Source of the DNA: Flaveria trinervia
Lineage: Eukaryota > Streptophyta > Magnoliopsida > Asterales > Asteraceae
Direction of reading: 5' to 3'
Assembly (NCBI GenBank): GCA_025506515.1
Contig: CM046452.1
Span: 106,254,551 to 106,318,550, forward strand
DNA: 64,000 nt
The position numbers and the translations under genes are program-made. This document shows, piece by piece, positions 23,626 through 36,480 of this stretch; position 1 is the first letter of the stretch, and each line of letters starts with the position of its first letter. Below the pieces are notes generated by a model, which worked only from the letters and a program-made list of their open reading frames with translations, had not been told where the DNA came from and ran no database searches.

Positions 23626-26297
23626 ATCTAACTAAAAGCTACCAATCCAATGATAAGAAAAATCTAGCTAGTAATTTTATCAAGTCACTACTTTTTTAAC
23701 CATAAAAACATAATTCATAGAGAGAGCAAATTGTTAACCAACAAGATAAGATAAAATTCAACATGTTTTAGACATGTAATTTTCAAAACGTTATAAAAAT
23801 AAAACAAGTAAAAACAGTATTCTATCTCAAATCTCTCATAGAAGGGAATGAATATGCTTATTACTACACATACTCTTTAAGGTTTTGTCTCATCTCATAT
23901 TATTGAAGGGCCACGTGATCTAGTATATCTAAAAGTAAGAACTTATTAGATAAAAGATGTGTGTGTATATATGAAGGGGTATAACTTGATATGTTTCTAT
24001 TATAGTTATCTTTTCTTGTTATACGAATAAAGATCCACTCTATCCTTAGTGATGGTGCACAGCTCACACACCATGAACAATATAATCTCCATTTTGGTCA
24101 TGTCATCTAAACTCCAACATTCTCCACTCAACCTCTAATATAATGTGTTAGATGAATCATCTCGTTTCTTTCTATAAACTTAAAATATAAAAGAGAAAAA
24201 ACCAAACCTTTGATGCTGACTCAACCTCTAATATAATGTGTTAGATGAATTATCTCGTTTCTCTCTATAAACTTAAAAGATAAAAGAGATCAAGTGTATC
24301 AAGTAAGAATATAAGAAATATATCCAATGTTAGTAAAAAACGTTAGGAGCTAGTCGGGCGGCGAGACAAAGACTATGAATTAATCGGATTAGAATTTTCA
24401 TATATAATTTTTAGTATTATATATACATACATAAATTTTAGTATGTAATTTTAATAAAAAACTTCAGTTATATATATAAATATACATATTTGGCCGGAAT
24501 TTCTAAATTTTTGCCGGATTTTTCAAGTTCTGGCCTGAATTTTTGGAAGTCGCTGGAAAAGTCGCCGGAATCCTACCGGAAATTTGCTGGAATCACCGAT
24601 TAAGACCGCCCTAGGTCCGAATTTGACCAACGATGACCGATTGCCTATTATTGCCGCCGATTACATTCGCCAAGATGGTCTCCCGCAAAGATTTGCGATT
24701 ACTCGCCGATTAAATCGAGAAGATGCAAAATAGAAACAAGACAATTAGACAACCCGTTTTTTGCACTGTATGAGGAACATAAAATTTTGGATGAATGATT
24801 AATTATAACCAGAGTCGTAAGAAAATAAGAATATGGGTTTAACAACCCGTTTTAAGCAAACGTATCACAACCACATATTAGTGAAGTCAAAACAAAAATA
24901 AAATACGAGAAGATGCAAAATCGAAACAAGACAATTAGACAAAGCGCATTTAGTTCAAACTGAAGATGATGAACATGCTAAAATTGTTAACCATGTGCAA
25001 GCAAGAGGAGTTTTCGAGTAGGAAACAAAGGGCAAATATTCTGAGAACGACACATAACCAAACTAGGGATCTTATAACATGTGTTCATATTGTTTGGACG
25101 AGCATGGAAAAGTGAATAGATGACGAGAGAATTCAATTAGGAATAGAAGATAGAGTGGATTGGAATCCAAATTAGGGGCAAAATCATTGGCTTGATTTAT
25201 TTGGTAAGAGACATGGGATCTTGGTTGGACCAACCGGCGAGATAAGTCTTCCAGAACTAAAATAGCAAAAACACGTCTCCTCGTGTTTTCGAGGGGAGAA
25301 GAGTAGTTTAGGAATAAAACAGATGTTCCCCGCGATTGAAGTGAGTGTTTTCTCTTTCTATTAAGACTCAAATACTAATCCTAACATAATTTAAATAAAC
25401 AACTAAACTAACCTATAAGGAAGTTTTCAAACAAAGCTTGAATAACATAATAATAAAGAGTTCGGAGATAATAATCCAAAAAGAAAGAAAAGGGACAATC
25501 TATTACAAAGACAAGGTCTATCACAACTAGAAATCACTAAACCTTGGACGCAAAACAACTTCAACAAAAGTTAGAATTTTGACTCAACCCTGCTTCAGGA
25601 TATGAAGTTTGTTGCATACACAAAAAATAGAACTTTTTCTATGAAGCCTTAGAGAATATTTTAAAGCAGAAGATCTATTAATATTTTAAAACAGAAGATC
25701 TATTAATGCAAGGAGCTATCATATAGTAATTATAATTTAACACAGAACTTGTAGAAATTGAGGAAGAACTTGTACAAAAGGAAATGCATATGAATTTGGT
25801 GGAGATGCTTTAGATTGTAATTAGTTTTATTAATGCATCAATTAGAAACCTTTTCGATCTCCAGTTAAAAGATGAACAAATCTTAAAAGTTGAATTTCTA
25901 AAGGTCTGTTCATTTATGTTGAGGGAGATTGTTTGTACTAATTGTTCAATTCTACTTAATGTTCAATTGATGTGTGGAATCAAAGTTTTTTATTGTTATT
26001 GCGAGGATGAAATAAGCACTTAGATTACATAAACACTACTAATGTTATAGGCTATATGTAGCGTAATGTGCTTTTTAATTCATCTTAGACAATGGTTGGT
26101 TATTGGGCTATATATGATAAAAATAAATGTCATCCTCAACCAGTTTTTAGCGCTTTTACAAAATATGTAATGAAATGAGTTATTGTTCCAATTCATGGAT
26201 TTAATGCTGATTTGTGGTCATTTTTAGAAGCACATTACACTACAACAACAATCATTAACCCCTAAAATCAACCACAACCGAAAAGTATGGCCGTATG
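23626..26297. other. intergenic with degenerate repeats
   Basis: There is no supported gene. It contains a 93-bp-period tandem pair (24127 and 24220, CTCAACCTCTAATATAATGT). A CCGGAATTT-rich stretch at about 24340-24720 is related in wording to the interior of the MITE at 26306 (GATTAATCGG-type sequence). A 36-bp direct repeat (GAGAAGATGCAAAATMGAAA...) at about 24717 and 24906 completes the list. Confidence 0.6.
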
Positions 26298-26305
26298 GAT
26301 ACAAC

Positions 26306-26537
26306 CGGTGTTGTATAAATCGCTAGGCGCTAATCGGTAGGTGAGTTACTGACTAGGGATTGATTGGGATTAATTAGATTGGAGTTACCGGCCGGAAATT
26401 TTGCATCTCTCCGGAAAGTTTCCAGAATCTAGCGCCTAGGGCCGAGTACCGATTTTTGGTACCGATTAGCTGAAATTGACAAGGTAATGGGCCGACTACC
26501 AATTAATCGGCCGCCTAGATCGATTTTTACAACACTG
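26306..26537. mobile_element. hAT-type MITE, 232 bp
   Basis: The left end is CGGTGTTGTATAAATCG; the right end reverse-complemented is CAGTGTTGTAAAAATCG. It is flanked by a perfect 8-bp target duplication GATACAAC (26298-26305 and 26538-26545). The interior carries CGCTAGGCGCTAATCGG-type sequence and has no coding capacity. Confidence 0.88.
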
Positions 26538-27409
26538 GATACAACTAATGATGGAACGCAAGTATACTAAGCAACCACACCAAGAGAGTATTTAATTTGC
26601 TAACCTGTTAGGCTGACCGGAGAAGTCATGATAGGCTTCAAGCTACTTCCTCCACGAAGATGATATTCATTTCAAAAATCTTTTCATAGCCCCTAGTAGA
26701 CAACAAATATATAATCAAATGAATGTTATCAACACAAAAATTATAATAAATCAACAATAGGCAATCGGTAAAATATAAATTGTCCAATGCAAAAGCATTC
26801 TATTACAATAGTTAAATATCAAGAATGCTATATATAGTTAGATCGTTTAATCCTAGGTAATTAATGAGATTTTCACCAACTATTCACATCATATAATAAA
26901 ATCACAAATTAACATCAACCCTTGAAACACAAATTTGATCATCAAAAACTTTTAATAGCCCCAGGTAGACAACACATATAAATCAAATAGAAGTTCACAA
27001 ATTAAAAAACTAAATCAAAACAATAGGCAATAAAAGATATTTTTTCCAATGCACGAGCATTTTCTTGCATTTATTCAATATCAAGAATGCAAAATATAAT
27101 CAAATCTTTCAATCCAAGGATTACTAATCAGAAGTTTTACCAATTACTGTTCACAGCATATAATAAAATCACATGAAACATAAACTGGATCATTTTAAGT
27201 TGAATTTATTTTGCAGAATCTAGCAGCAACAGAGCATGAGTTAACAAACAGAACAACTCAACAATAATCTATAAACAACTTAATAATTCTGCCAAATTAT
27301 GTAAACAAAATGAACAACACTAGAAATCAAACATATATCCAACTTATACAACTATAATTAAACATCAATAATAGCTCATAAATCGTTAACAAGTATTTCA
27401 AGATCAGAT

Positions 27410-27719
27410 GATATAAAGCTACCAATTGTTCGTGAGGTTCAAGTTCAAAAACAGAAGCACATTCTATTTGTTAAAAATTTGTTCTACTTGATCTTTATTG
27501 ATGATTGTTATCCATAATTGGTCATTTCAAGAGTCTTCAAGTTCATGCATCTACAATTGTTCGTGATATAAAGCTACCAATTGTTCGTGAGGTTCAAGTT
27601 CAAAAACAGAAGCACATTCTATTTGTTAAAAATTTGTTCTACTTCATCTTTATTGATGATTGTTATCCATAATTGGTCATTTCAAGAGTCTTCAAGTTCA
27701 TGCATCTACAATTGTTATC
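27410..27719. repeat. tandem duplication, 155-bp unit
   Basis: Units start at 27410 and 27565 (GATATAAAGCTACCAATTGT) and are almost identical. A third partial start follows at about 27710. Confidence 0.9.
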
Positions 27720-29278
27720 CATGATTGGTCAATCAATCTAATAGTGCCTCTTTAATATAATAACCAGAATACACCTCGAATAAACCTATCTACTTTCAGG
27801 TGAAACATTAGTAACACATATGCTCATTCAATCACATCAATCTCACATTTTAGGAAAAGCAAATCATCCCTCTGTTTATTGGGTCAAATTAAATAGATTT
27901 GACATAACACAAAATCAAAGAATTAAGAATAGAACCGGTTTACCTACGACTTGGGCGAATTTGTTTCTGCTCTTGGTTGAGCCCGGAGGCTGTGAACCTT
28001 ACCGACAGAACTAGAGAGTACAGACTACTAGAGCATTTACACTTCAAATCTAAAGTAAAACTGAAATTCTTTAAAAGATTAGGACAATGAAAGCCATGAA
28101 ATGATTTTATAATTATAGTGTCAAAGTAAAAATGACTACATATAATGATTTTTCTTTAAAAATAATATATTCACTTGAATAGAACAATTTAAGAGGTCTT
28201 ATGTGTTATAAAACACAGTGGGCATCTTTCAACCTGTTCATCCCATTTGACCCATTTTATTTTTAGCTATTTTCCCTATTTCAAAAAACAGCCAATGAAA
28301 GCGAATGTGAAATAGAAAAACAGAGTAAAGGAGATAATGTTAAGAAGTCTATTGATCAAGAAGTCAACCAATTCATAACGAAATAATCGAAGCAGCCACC
28401 TCTAAAAACATGTAACAAGTTTGTATTTTTAAAGATTATGTGCAAACGGAGACGGGAGAACCTTAAAAAGCTTTTCAGATGAAGACAGCATGGCAAAAGA
28501 TTATCGTACCTTTGTATAGGCATCAATGTGGAAGTGGGTCCTGCTTGAGGGGCACCAGAAGCAGTGGACTTTTTACCTGAAGATTTTCTCTATACAAGTG
28601 GCTAAGACTTGACTTCCTTAGATACAGAACTGATGTCAAATGGTTTACTGTAGGTTCCTATATTAGCAGATAAACAAATAAACTATATGAATAATTTTGG
28701 GAAACAAGACCATTAATTAAATAAAAATAAAGAAACTTGGAGCAACAACTGACATAATTCTTCAAAGTTCAAACTAGTCTCTACATGCCAAAAAGAATTG
28801 TCATTACATCCTTATCAATTTCATTGACTGAACCATTTCCTCCAAGAGTATTTAAATACAGTGTAAAATGTTGATGTGGGTATTCGAACCCATACAGGTC
28901 AAAAGAATTAAGCTAAAGGATTTAACTAAAATAAAAATGGGTCAAATATTGCAAGTCATACAAACTGTTGTGGTGAAGTTTTTGTCAAGATATATTTTGA
29001 ACAGTAACAATTTTTAGATTCAAAGAAACAGATAAAATGAGTGAGTGTAGGTTGACCTAACCAGTTTCAACATATGAGATGCTATTACCTCTAAAATTAA
29101 GCTATCCTTATTGGCATTACAGTTGGTTACAAGCATTTGATTGGTCATTGCCACCTGAATTATGTAGTTATCAAAGATATTAGGATAGGTACTAAATTAC
29201 TAATAGATTTATTATAATAAAACAGAAAACAACTAGCCACACGCATTTTGAACAAGATAAGATACTACTCGAGGCAAT

Positions 29279-29356
29279 CACAGGAGCTTGAATAAACAAA
29301 CAGTTACAAAGTGAGCACAGGAGCTTGAATAAACAAACAGTTACAAAGTGAGCACA
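29279..29356. repeat. tandem duplication, about 39-bp unit
   Basis: The unit CACAGGAGCTTGAATAAACA... is present twice in direct succession, ending in AAAGTGAG. Confidence 0.88.
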
Positions 29357-30284
29357 ACTAAAGTTACCTGGAATTAGAAAATTGAAGTTAGTGCCATCGG
29401 CCTCAACAATGATGAATGTCCCTTTGTAAAAGAAAGAACCATAAATATTGATAATTATATGATAACAAAATCAAGAATAGAAGACCAATAATACACATTT
29501 TTATGTTTATTACGAGGAAACTCAAGGCAGGTCACATGATATGAGGCCATGATAAACTAGCAAACAAAAAAATTCATAAAGCGTCAAGCTGTAACATGAT
29601 AATTACCTTGTTTACTGTGCAGACAGCAACAAACTGAAGTACCTGTTTAGAGGAGGTTAAAAAGGATACAAAACGTGACCACGGGAGTTAATTCTCTAGC
29701 AGCAACGACAACTAATTCTGTTATTGTGATTGCTGCTTCAAATATAACCCAGATTTGTTGTAACAACAACCTTCTGTATAGTCATAAAATGGGTGGTCCC
29801 CACTTTACTAATTAATTCTTGATCTGTGATAACCTAAAAAACATTACTATCACACACGTGGTAATGAGTGAAAACTTAACCGGCCTGTGCCTTTCAAAAA
29901 TATTTATAACAACAATAATAATACTTTGTAGCTGGTGAGCATTGAGCCAGTTTTTCATACCTGGTGGTGTAGAGCAAGTGCATGAAACTAAAGAGTGCAG
30001 CCATTGATTGAATTGCCTCTCATACAGTTATACTTCATTACTCCACTTTTCAGAATTTAGGAATTTATCCATGATAAATGAAAGTCCTGTTAATTAAAAA
30101 CAACAAATATCAACAAAAAGCTAATATAATGCAATTTCCCATATGAATACCTGGGGGGAAATGGATACCACTAACTATAGCTGCACTAGCCATCGCATGA
30201 ATTTTGTCAGCTATAGCTTGCTTCAAGTACCTCTCAAGTAGTCAAGTTGGCAAGAAGTATTTCATCCGCACTACAGCATAAAAC

Positions 30285-30460
30285 ATGGATAGCATTTGCT
30301 CGATACACATATAGGTACCTCAAATTGAGGGAGAAGTGTTTTATCTGTACTACAACATAAAAATGGATAGCATTTGCTCGATACACATATAGGCACCTCA
30401 AATTGAGGGAGAAGTGTTTTATCTGTACTACAACATAAAAATGGATAGCATTTACTCATA
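30285..30460. repeat. tandem array, 78-bp unit
   Basis: Starts at 30285, 30363 and 30441 (ATGGATAGCATTTGCTCGAT). Two full units are followed by a partial third. The short cysteine-rich reading frame across it is a by-product of the repeat. Confidence 0.9.
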
Positions 30461-30989
30461 GAACTTGAAACAGTTGGCTTGATTAAAACAGAAAAGTAAC
30501 ACAAATAGACCCGGTTCGAGATGGGTTGATCTCCGATAACAAGGATTACCCTTAATCAAAGTACTAAAAACACAAAACATCCCCTAATCTAAACATCAAA
30601 TCAAGTATAAATAAAACAAAGGACTACTAACTGCTCCCACTAACTCACCCACTCTATAAAAATGAATATTTTCCTCCATTAATTTCCCCTCCGTTAAGTT
30701 TCCCTCCACTTAGCAACACTCGGTCAAATCTGGCCCAGATTGAACCCGACCCAGCAGTGGGTTCGTATCATTTGCTCAATACACATAAAATTTTGCGATT
30801 CAGATCCCTTAGAAAATTTTCAGTAAAACAACAAGAAAAGCACAATACTTGGTACCTAAAACAAAGTCAACATCATCAAGTGTGAGGTGAAATCAGCGTT
30901 AAATCACATGGTTTGCTGAAAAAAGTAACATCAAAGAGATTCGAAGAATCAAGCAAAATATATGTAAAAGATCTAGTAACCAAGAAATA

Positions 30990-33610
30990 AAAATTAAGAA
31001 ACAGGTTCAGAATCATCAAAAATAGAACATCAACGGAAAGCACATTATCAAGAAAGCAACCTATGCTACAATCACCTTCGTCACCCAATCAACCGCAAAG
31101 TACAAGCGTCAAAGTACAAATACAAGTTTATATGGGTTTTAGGTTCTCTAGCAATGGGATTCAGGTTCTCAAATGTGGAGTTCCGACTTGTAACATACAT
31201 AAAAAGCACAACCCTATTAAAAACCATCTTTATTGTACACAGAAAAAAACTACTTTATTAAAATATATAAATTATAAAATTAACAGTCAGAATCACTAAA
31301 TATAGAATATCAAGACAAGGAGCTTTATCAAGAAAGTAATACACGCTACTATAACACCCATTGTCACCCAATCAACCGCAAAGTACAAGCCTTAAAGTAC
31401 AAAGACAAGTCGAAATGATTTTTTTAGGTGCTCTAGTAATGGCATTCCTAATTCTCGAATGTGAGTTCCTCTTGTAACATACCATGTAAACTTGTCAAAC
31501 CACAAAGCTATTAAAAAATATCATTATCATATACATAAAAATCACGTCACGAAGAATTAAAAATTATAAAAACTAACATCAAAGAGATAAAAATTAAGAA
31601 AGAGGGTCAATATCATCAAAAATAGAACATCAACGGAAAGCACATTATCAAGAAAGCAATCCATGCTACAACCACCTTCGTCACCCAATCAACCGCAAAG
31701 TACAAGCGTCAATGTACAAATACAAGTTGATACTGATTTTAGGTTCTCTAGCAATGGGATTCAAGTTCTCAAATGTGGACTTCCAATTTGTAACATACAT
31801 AACAAGCACAACCCTATTAAAAACCATCTTTTATTGTACATAGAAAAAGTTATTTTATTAAAATATATAAATTATAAAATTAACAGTCAAAATCATTAAA
31901 TATACAATATCAAGACAGGGAGCTTTATCAAGAAAGTAGTACACGCAACTATAACACCCATTGTCACCAAATCAACCGCAAAGTACAAGCCTTAAAGTAC
32001 AAAGACAAATCAAAATGAATTTTTTAGGTGCTCTAGTAACCGCATTCCTAGTTCTCGAATGTGAGTTCCTCTTGTAACATACCAAGTAAACTTGTCAAAC
32101 CACATAGCTATTAAAAAACATAATTCTCATATATATAAAAATCACGTTACGATATAAAAAATTATAAAAACTAACATCAAAGTAAAATCAGAAAGAGATA
32201 AAAAATTAAAAACTATGTCAATATCATCAAAAAATAGAACATCAACGGAAAGCACATTATCAAGAAAGCAATCCATGCTACAACTACCTTCGTCACCCAA
32301 TCAACCGCAAAGTACAAACGTCAAAGTACAAATACAAGTTGATATGGGTTTTAGGTTCTCTAGCAATGGGATTCAAGTTCTTAAATGTGGACTTCCGATT
32401 TGTAACATACATAAAAAGCACAACCCTGTTAAAAACCATCTTTATTGTACATAGAAAAAACTACTTTATTAAAATATATAAATTATAAATTTAACAGTCA
32501 AAATCACTAAATATAGAATATCAAGACAAGGAGCTTTATTAAGAAAGTAATACACGCTACTATAACATCCATTGTCACCCAATCAACCGCAAAGTACAAG
32601 CCTTAAAGTACAAAGACAAGTCAAAATGATTTTTTTAGGTGCTCTAGTAACGGCATTCCTAATTCTCGAATGTGAGTTCCTCTTGTAACATACCATGTAA
32701 ACTTGTCAAACCACAAAGCTATTAAAAAATATCATTATCATATACATAAAAATCACGTCACGAAGAATTAAAAATTATAAAAACTAATAATCAAAATGAG
32801 CAAACATAGAATATCAAGACAAAATCGTTATCAAAAGAGGAATCCACGTTACAAAAGCACCTTTGTCCCCCAGTTAACCGCAAAGTACAATACTCAAAGT
32901 ACAAAGACACATTAAAATAGGTTTTAAGGTACTCTAGTAATGACATTCCTTGTTCTCGAATGTGATTTTAGTCTTGCAACATACAATGTAAGCCCATGAA
33001 GCCACAAGCTATTTGAAAATTCTCATAACAAAAGTACATAAAATAAAAGATATTCAAAGAAGTAAAAGGAAAGAACTCAAGTAAACAATATCTGAAAAAT
33101 AACATAACAAAGATAAACTTATGAAAAAAAACAATCATAATAATTAGAAGATAACAAAAAGATCTTAATCAAGAAAACAATCCATGCTACAATAATAACC
33201 TACGTACTCCCAGTCAACCGCAATCTACAAGCAAGTTCATCACGGTTAAATGGGTTTTTAGGTGTTATAGAGTGGGATTTCAAGTTCTTGAATGTGATCT
33301 TGGTATCATAAAACACCATATAAAATTATGAACTACAGAGCTATTAGAAACCATACATAAAAATAATGTGAAAAAAACTGAACAAAGAACATATAAAACT
33401 TTGAAACATATGAAAGCTAAAAATCAACACATATGGAGTAGCAAGGAGAAAGTAAACCATACTACAATATTCTATGCACAGTTGCACACCTAATCAATCT
33501 AGAGTACAAGACAACTTAAAATATGCATTTAAGTGTTCAATCAGTAGGGAGATTTCGAATTCTTGAGTATGAGTTGAAAATTTTCGAAAACGTTGAACCA
33601 CACAACTTGC
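30990..33610. repeat. higher-order tandem array of ~300-bp monomers (A-B)3-C-D-E
   Basis: The anchor AAGTAC within each monomer falls at 31098 (A1), 31381 (B1), 31698 (A2), 31981 (B2), 32310 (A3), 32592 (B3) and 32883 (C). Diverged equivalents lie near 33222 (D) and 33502 (E). Spacing alternates at about 283 and 317-329 bp, so A copies resemble each other more than their B neighbours and the dimer repeats every 600-611 bp. Shared cores include TCACCCAATCAACCGCAAAG and CTCTAGTAATGGCATTCC. A monomers keep a 78-codon plus-strand frame (from 31063, 31663 and about 32275) that B monomers lack; it has no recognised family. The array lies in an apparent intron of the minus-strand relic. Confidence 0.9.
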
Positions 33611-34479
33611 CAAAAAACTATTATTAGAGAGAGTAATGGAAACTAGGGGCAGCAACTCCACAATTATATCCAAAAGAACTCATCAACAAGAAAACAAATC
33701 AAATAATAATAAAAATCAAAATCATCTTAAGTGACACAGCAACACAACTACTTTCATCAATAAAGCAATTGTCTCTTACTCGGGAAAAATCATATAGATT
33801 ACACTTAACAAAGAAACAAAGAATTACGAATGGAACCTATTACCTTCAACTTAGGCGAAATTGTTTTTGATGTGGCGTATTTCCCCAAACCAGCTCATGC
33901 GAAACAAAGGACCTAAAAGGAAACGATACATGTTTAAACTGCATGGTTAGATTAAATGATAATAACAACAATAAATCGCTTTCAAAATTCAACGTAAATA
34001 CATACCATTGGGATTCAAAGATCATAGCGTGCAGCCAAGAATACTCTTCACTAACAACGAAAGAATTACAGGAAGAAAAAAAACGAATTAAGACAACAAA
34101 TGTTTCAAAATCGCAAAACTACAGACATAACAGTTGATCGGGAAATCATCGTACCGTAAATGAAATTCTTCGCCGTTGAAAAGGGGAAAGCTTTTCGTTC
34201 CCGTGTCAGGCGATCAGATTGGGAGTACTGCATAGAACATTGTCTATAAACACGAATCAGCATAGTAATCGTAAGCTATGAATGATTATACACAATGATA
34301 TTCTTAAAACATATAATGAACTAAAACGATTGTTCGAATTACCACTAGAATCAAATGATAGACCAAAATTACCGAATAATTTCGAGAGAAGATCATTTGA
34401 GGAAACGAGTGTTACGATGGATCTGATCGTCAAGGCGTCGAGAGAGACGAATTGACTGATTTGGGGTTGACAGAGATTT

Positions 34480-36190
34480 AGGGTTTATAGTTATTTATGG
34501 GGCTTGGGGGGGTTTGGTTTTGTAACTACTTATTAAGACCGTTGGAGTTACACGTTTTATGTATTTTTGTCAAAGATTTTATACGATATTTGATATGATT
34601 AGAGTTTGATTTCTTTCTTTATCTTTATTTATTTAATCTAACTTTTTCTAAAAGTTACGTGGCCTTGTTTTCTTTCATAGCTAGAAAACCATTTTGAAAA
34701 TTAAAATCATTTAATTAATAGTCCGGCTAAAACATTTTCTTTGCAAATAATTAGTGTTAAAGTATTATTACAATTTTAATATTGTGTAATGAATCTATAC
34801 GCCCCACAATTTTGGTCTGGTGTTTTAAAATTGAGTTAATTTTTATAACCAGGGTTTGCTTAATGTTTTTGGGCACTAAGCTAACTAAAAAAATTGATAC
34901 AAACCATTCTTCTTTTTCCAAGACTTAAAACCTACATGCCTAATTTAATAAAACAACAAATTAAAAAAGAAAACTTAAACACCTTATGCATTTATGCTAA
35001 ACACTAAAATACCAAATAGCAAATATAATATAATAATATATAAAATAAAATAATAAAAGACATTAAATTCTTTAATTACTATGCCTAAACATTAACCCAC
35101 GAGATACTAATTATCAAACAAAAAAATCAATATTGCAAGTAGGCGGAAGTTAATTGACAATCTAAATTAATATTGCCAAAACAATGAACCAACTAATTTT
35201 GCGGCGGGAATCTAGTCATATGGACGTTGCATAATTGGAGTTTGGTTCTCATCGGTTCGATCTGTCGAAAAACCTTAAAAGAAGATCCAATAGCGGTTAT
35301 TATAATAGAAAAAATGGCAATGTTGGTACTCACTCACACTGTTGGATCCATCATAGTATAGCAACGCTAACGTTACTCGCTATAGCATACGAAAAAAAAC
35401 ACCTGATTTTGATTACAACTAAAAAAAATTTATTACCCGGCTTTTTATAAAGTTACTAGACGAAACTTATCATAAAAAGTGAATTTAGTAGAAGGCCAAA
35501 TGGATTCAAAATGTATAATACATATAGTATAAGATGTGAAAATAATATTTTCAAAATAACAATACACATGTAAAGTCATAAAACTAGAACGATCCTATGA
35601 AAAGATCAATTGTATTTTTGTGGTAGAAGCATTTGTAGCAAAGTCGTAATATTATCCTATGTATACAAGTTGAACTTTTATGCTTTTTTGCCCACCGCAC
35701 TTCGTGACGTGAATCTGGTCATTTCCCCGTGCCATGCCATAGGACTATAGGAGTTTAGTCATCATTGGTTCGACCCGTTGAAAACCATAAAAATTAAAAG
35801 CGACCCTGATTCTGATATAAAAAAAAACAACTATAGTGCTCGCTCTAAAGAATCCATCATGATATCACAACGCTAACATGAGTATGCATAAAAAAACAAT
35901 TATTGCTGAAGTTTGTGAGAAAGATGCATCAATATTAAAAGTAGGTAAAAGTGGCAGACAAAAAAATGATCTGTTATGTTCAACATGCAAAACCAACCTT
36001 GTATCTCATGCTTGAAAATAAGTATAACAATCTGTACCGTTGATACAAGAATCACTGGCTCAAATTCACAAAGTCACTATTCATCATCAGTAAGTTTAAA
36101 TCAATAATTTCAAACCAAAGCACTAAATCACAAAACATCAAGATATCAATAAGCTAATTGAAGTTTATGATTACAAAAGTCAAAAGCACA
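34480..36190. other. intergenic with a diverged repeat pair
   Basis: Segments 35210-35410 and 35715-35910 share an ordered series of short matches (GGTTCGA, AATCCATCAT, CAACGCTAAC) and look like an old tandem duplication of about 500 bp. No gene is supported. Confidence 0.5.
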
Positions 36191-36480
36191 AACTAACCTT
36201 TTGAACGGCACTGCCTGAGATGCTTGACCGTCGTACCGAGAGCCTTCATCCTCATAAATTCTGAATTTCAAATCTCAAATCCAATCACAATTAAAGAGTA
36301 AAACATAATACAAAAGCAGAGATTCAAAGGAGGCGACAAACTAAGATCCGGAATCATAAAACTTGTAGATTAATTCACAAAAAAATCAAGAATACAAGAA
36401 TCATGATGAGTAGATGATTGTTTGTTTCTTCAAGTTTCTGATCGTCTCTTTGTTCTCAAGCTATTTATCATTTCCGCTTT
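36190..36480 (-). pseudogene. possible first exon of a relic gene
   Basis: On the minus strand, after a leader-like AT-rich region, the short frame MRMKALGTTVKHLRQCRSK ends at a plausible donor (AAAAG|GTTAGT near 36199). No continuing exon was found to the left. The family is unknown; it could equally be non-coding. Confidence 0.25.

Larger units (their letters stand above)
26600..34460 (-). pseudogene. decayed spliced gene of unknown family
   Basis: Several minus-strand segments look like exons between AG and GT sites. They are 34209-34137 (SDRLTRERKAFPFSTAKNF), about 34020 (EYSWLHAMIFESQW), about 33910-33860, 30228-30151 (YLKQAIADKIHAMASAAIVS), about 29657-29622, 29421-29368 (TFIIVEADGTNFNFLIP), 28655-28511 (PFDISSVSKEVK, then GKKSTASGAPQAGPTSTLMP), about 28000-27946 and about 26680-26612 (HLRGGSSLKPIMTSPVSLT). 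A leader-like start lies near 34390-34480 (ATAAACCCTAAATC). Three neighbouring introns agree in phase 1. The 28.6-kb exon has two in-frame TAG codons, and the ends do not join into one open frame, so I call it a relic. I do not recognise the protein. Confidence 0.35.

Noticed and set aside
25072..25371. 99-residue minus-strand frame
   Set aside because: No recognisable domain, no neighbouring exon, no promoter-like sequence; length is within chance for this region.
30271..30504. Cysteine-rich 77-residue minus-strand frame resembling a small secreted peptide
   Set aside because: It is the translation of a 78-bp tandem repeat; period divisible by three keeps the frame open. No signal peptide and no start context.
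30990..33610. CRISPR-like array
   Set aside because: Repeats are about 300 bp without spacer structure, in a plant nuclear genome; it is a tandem array.
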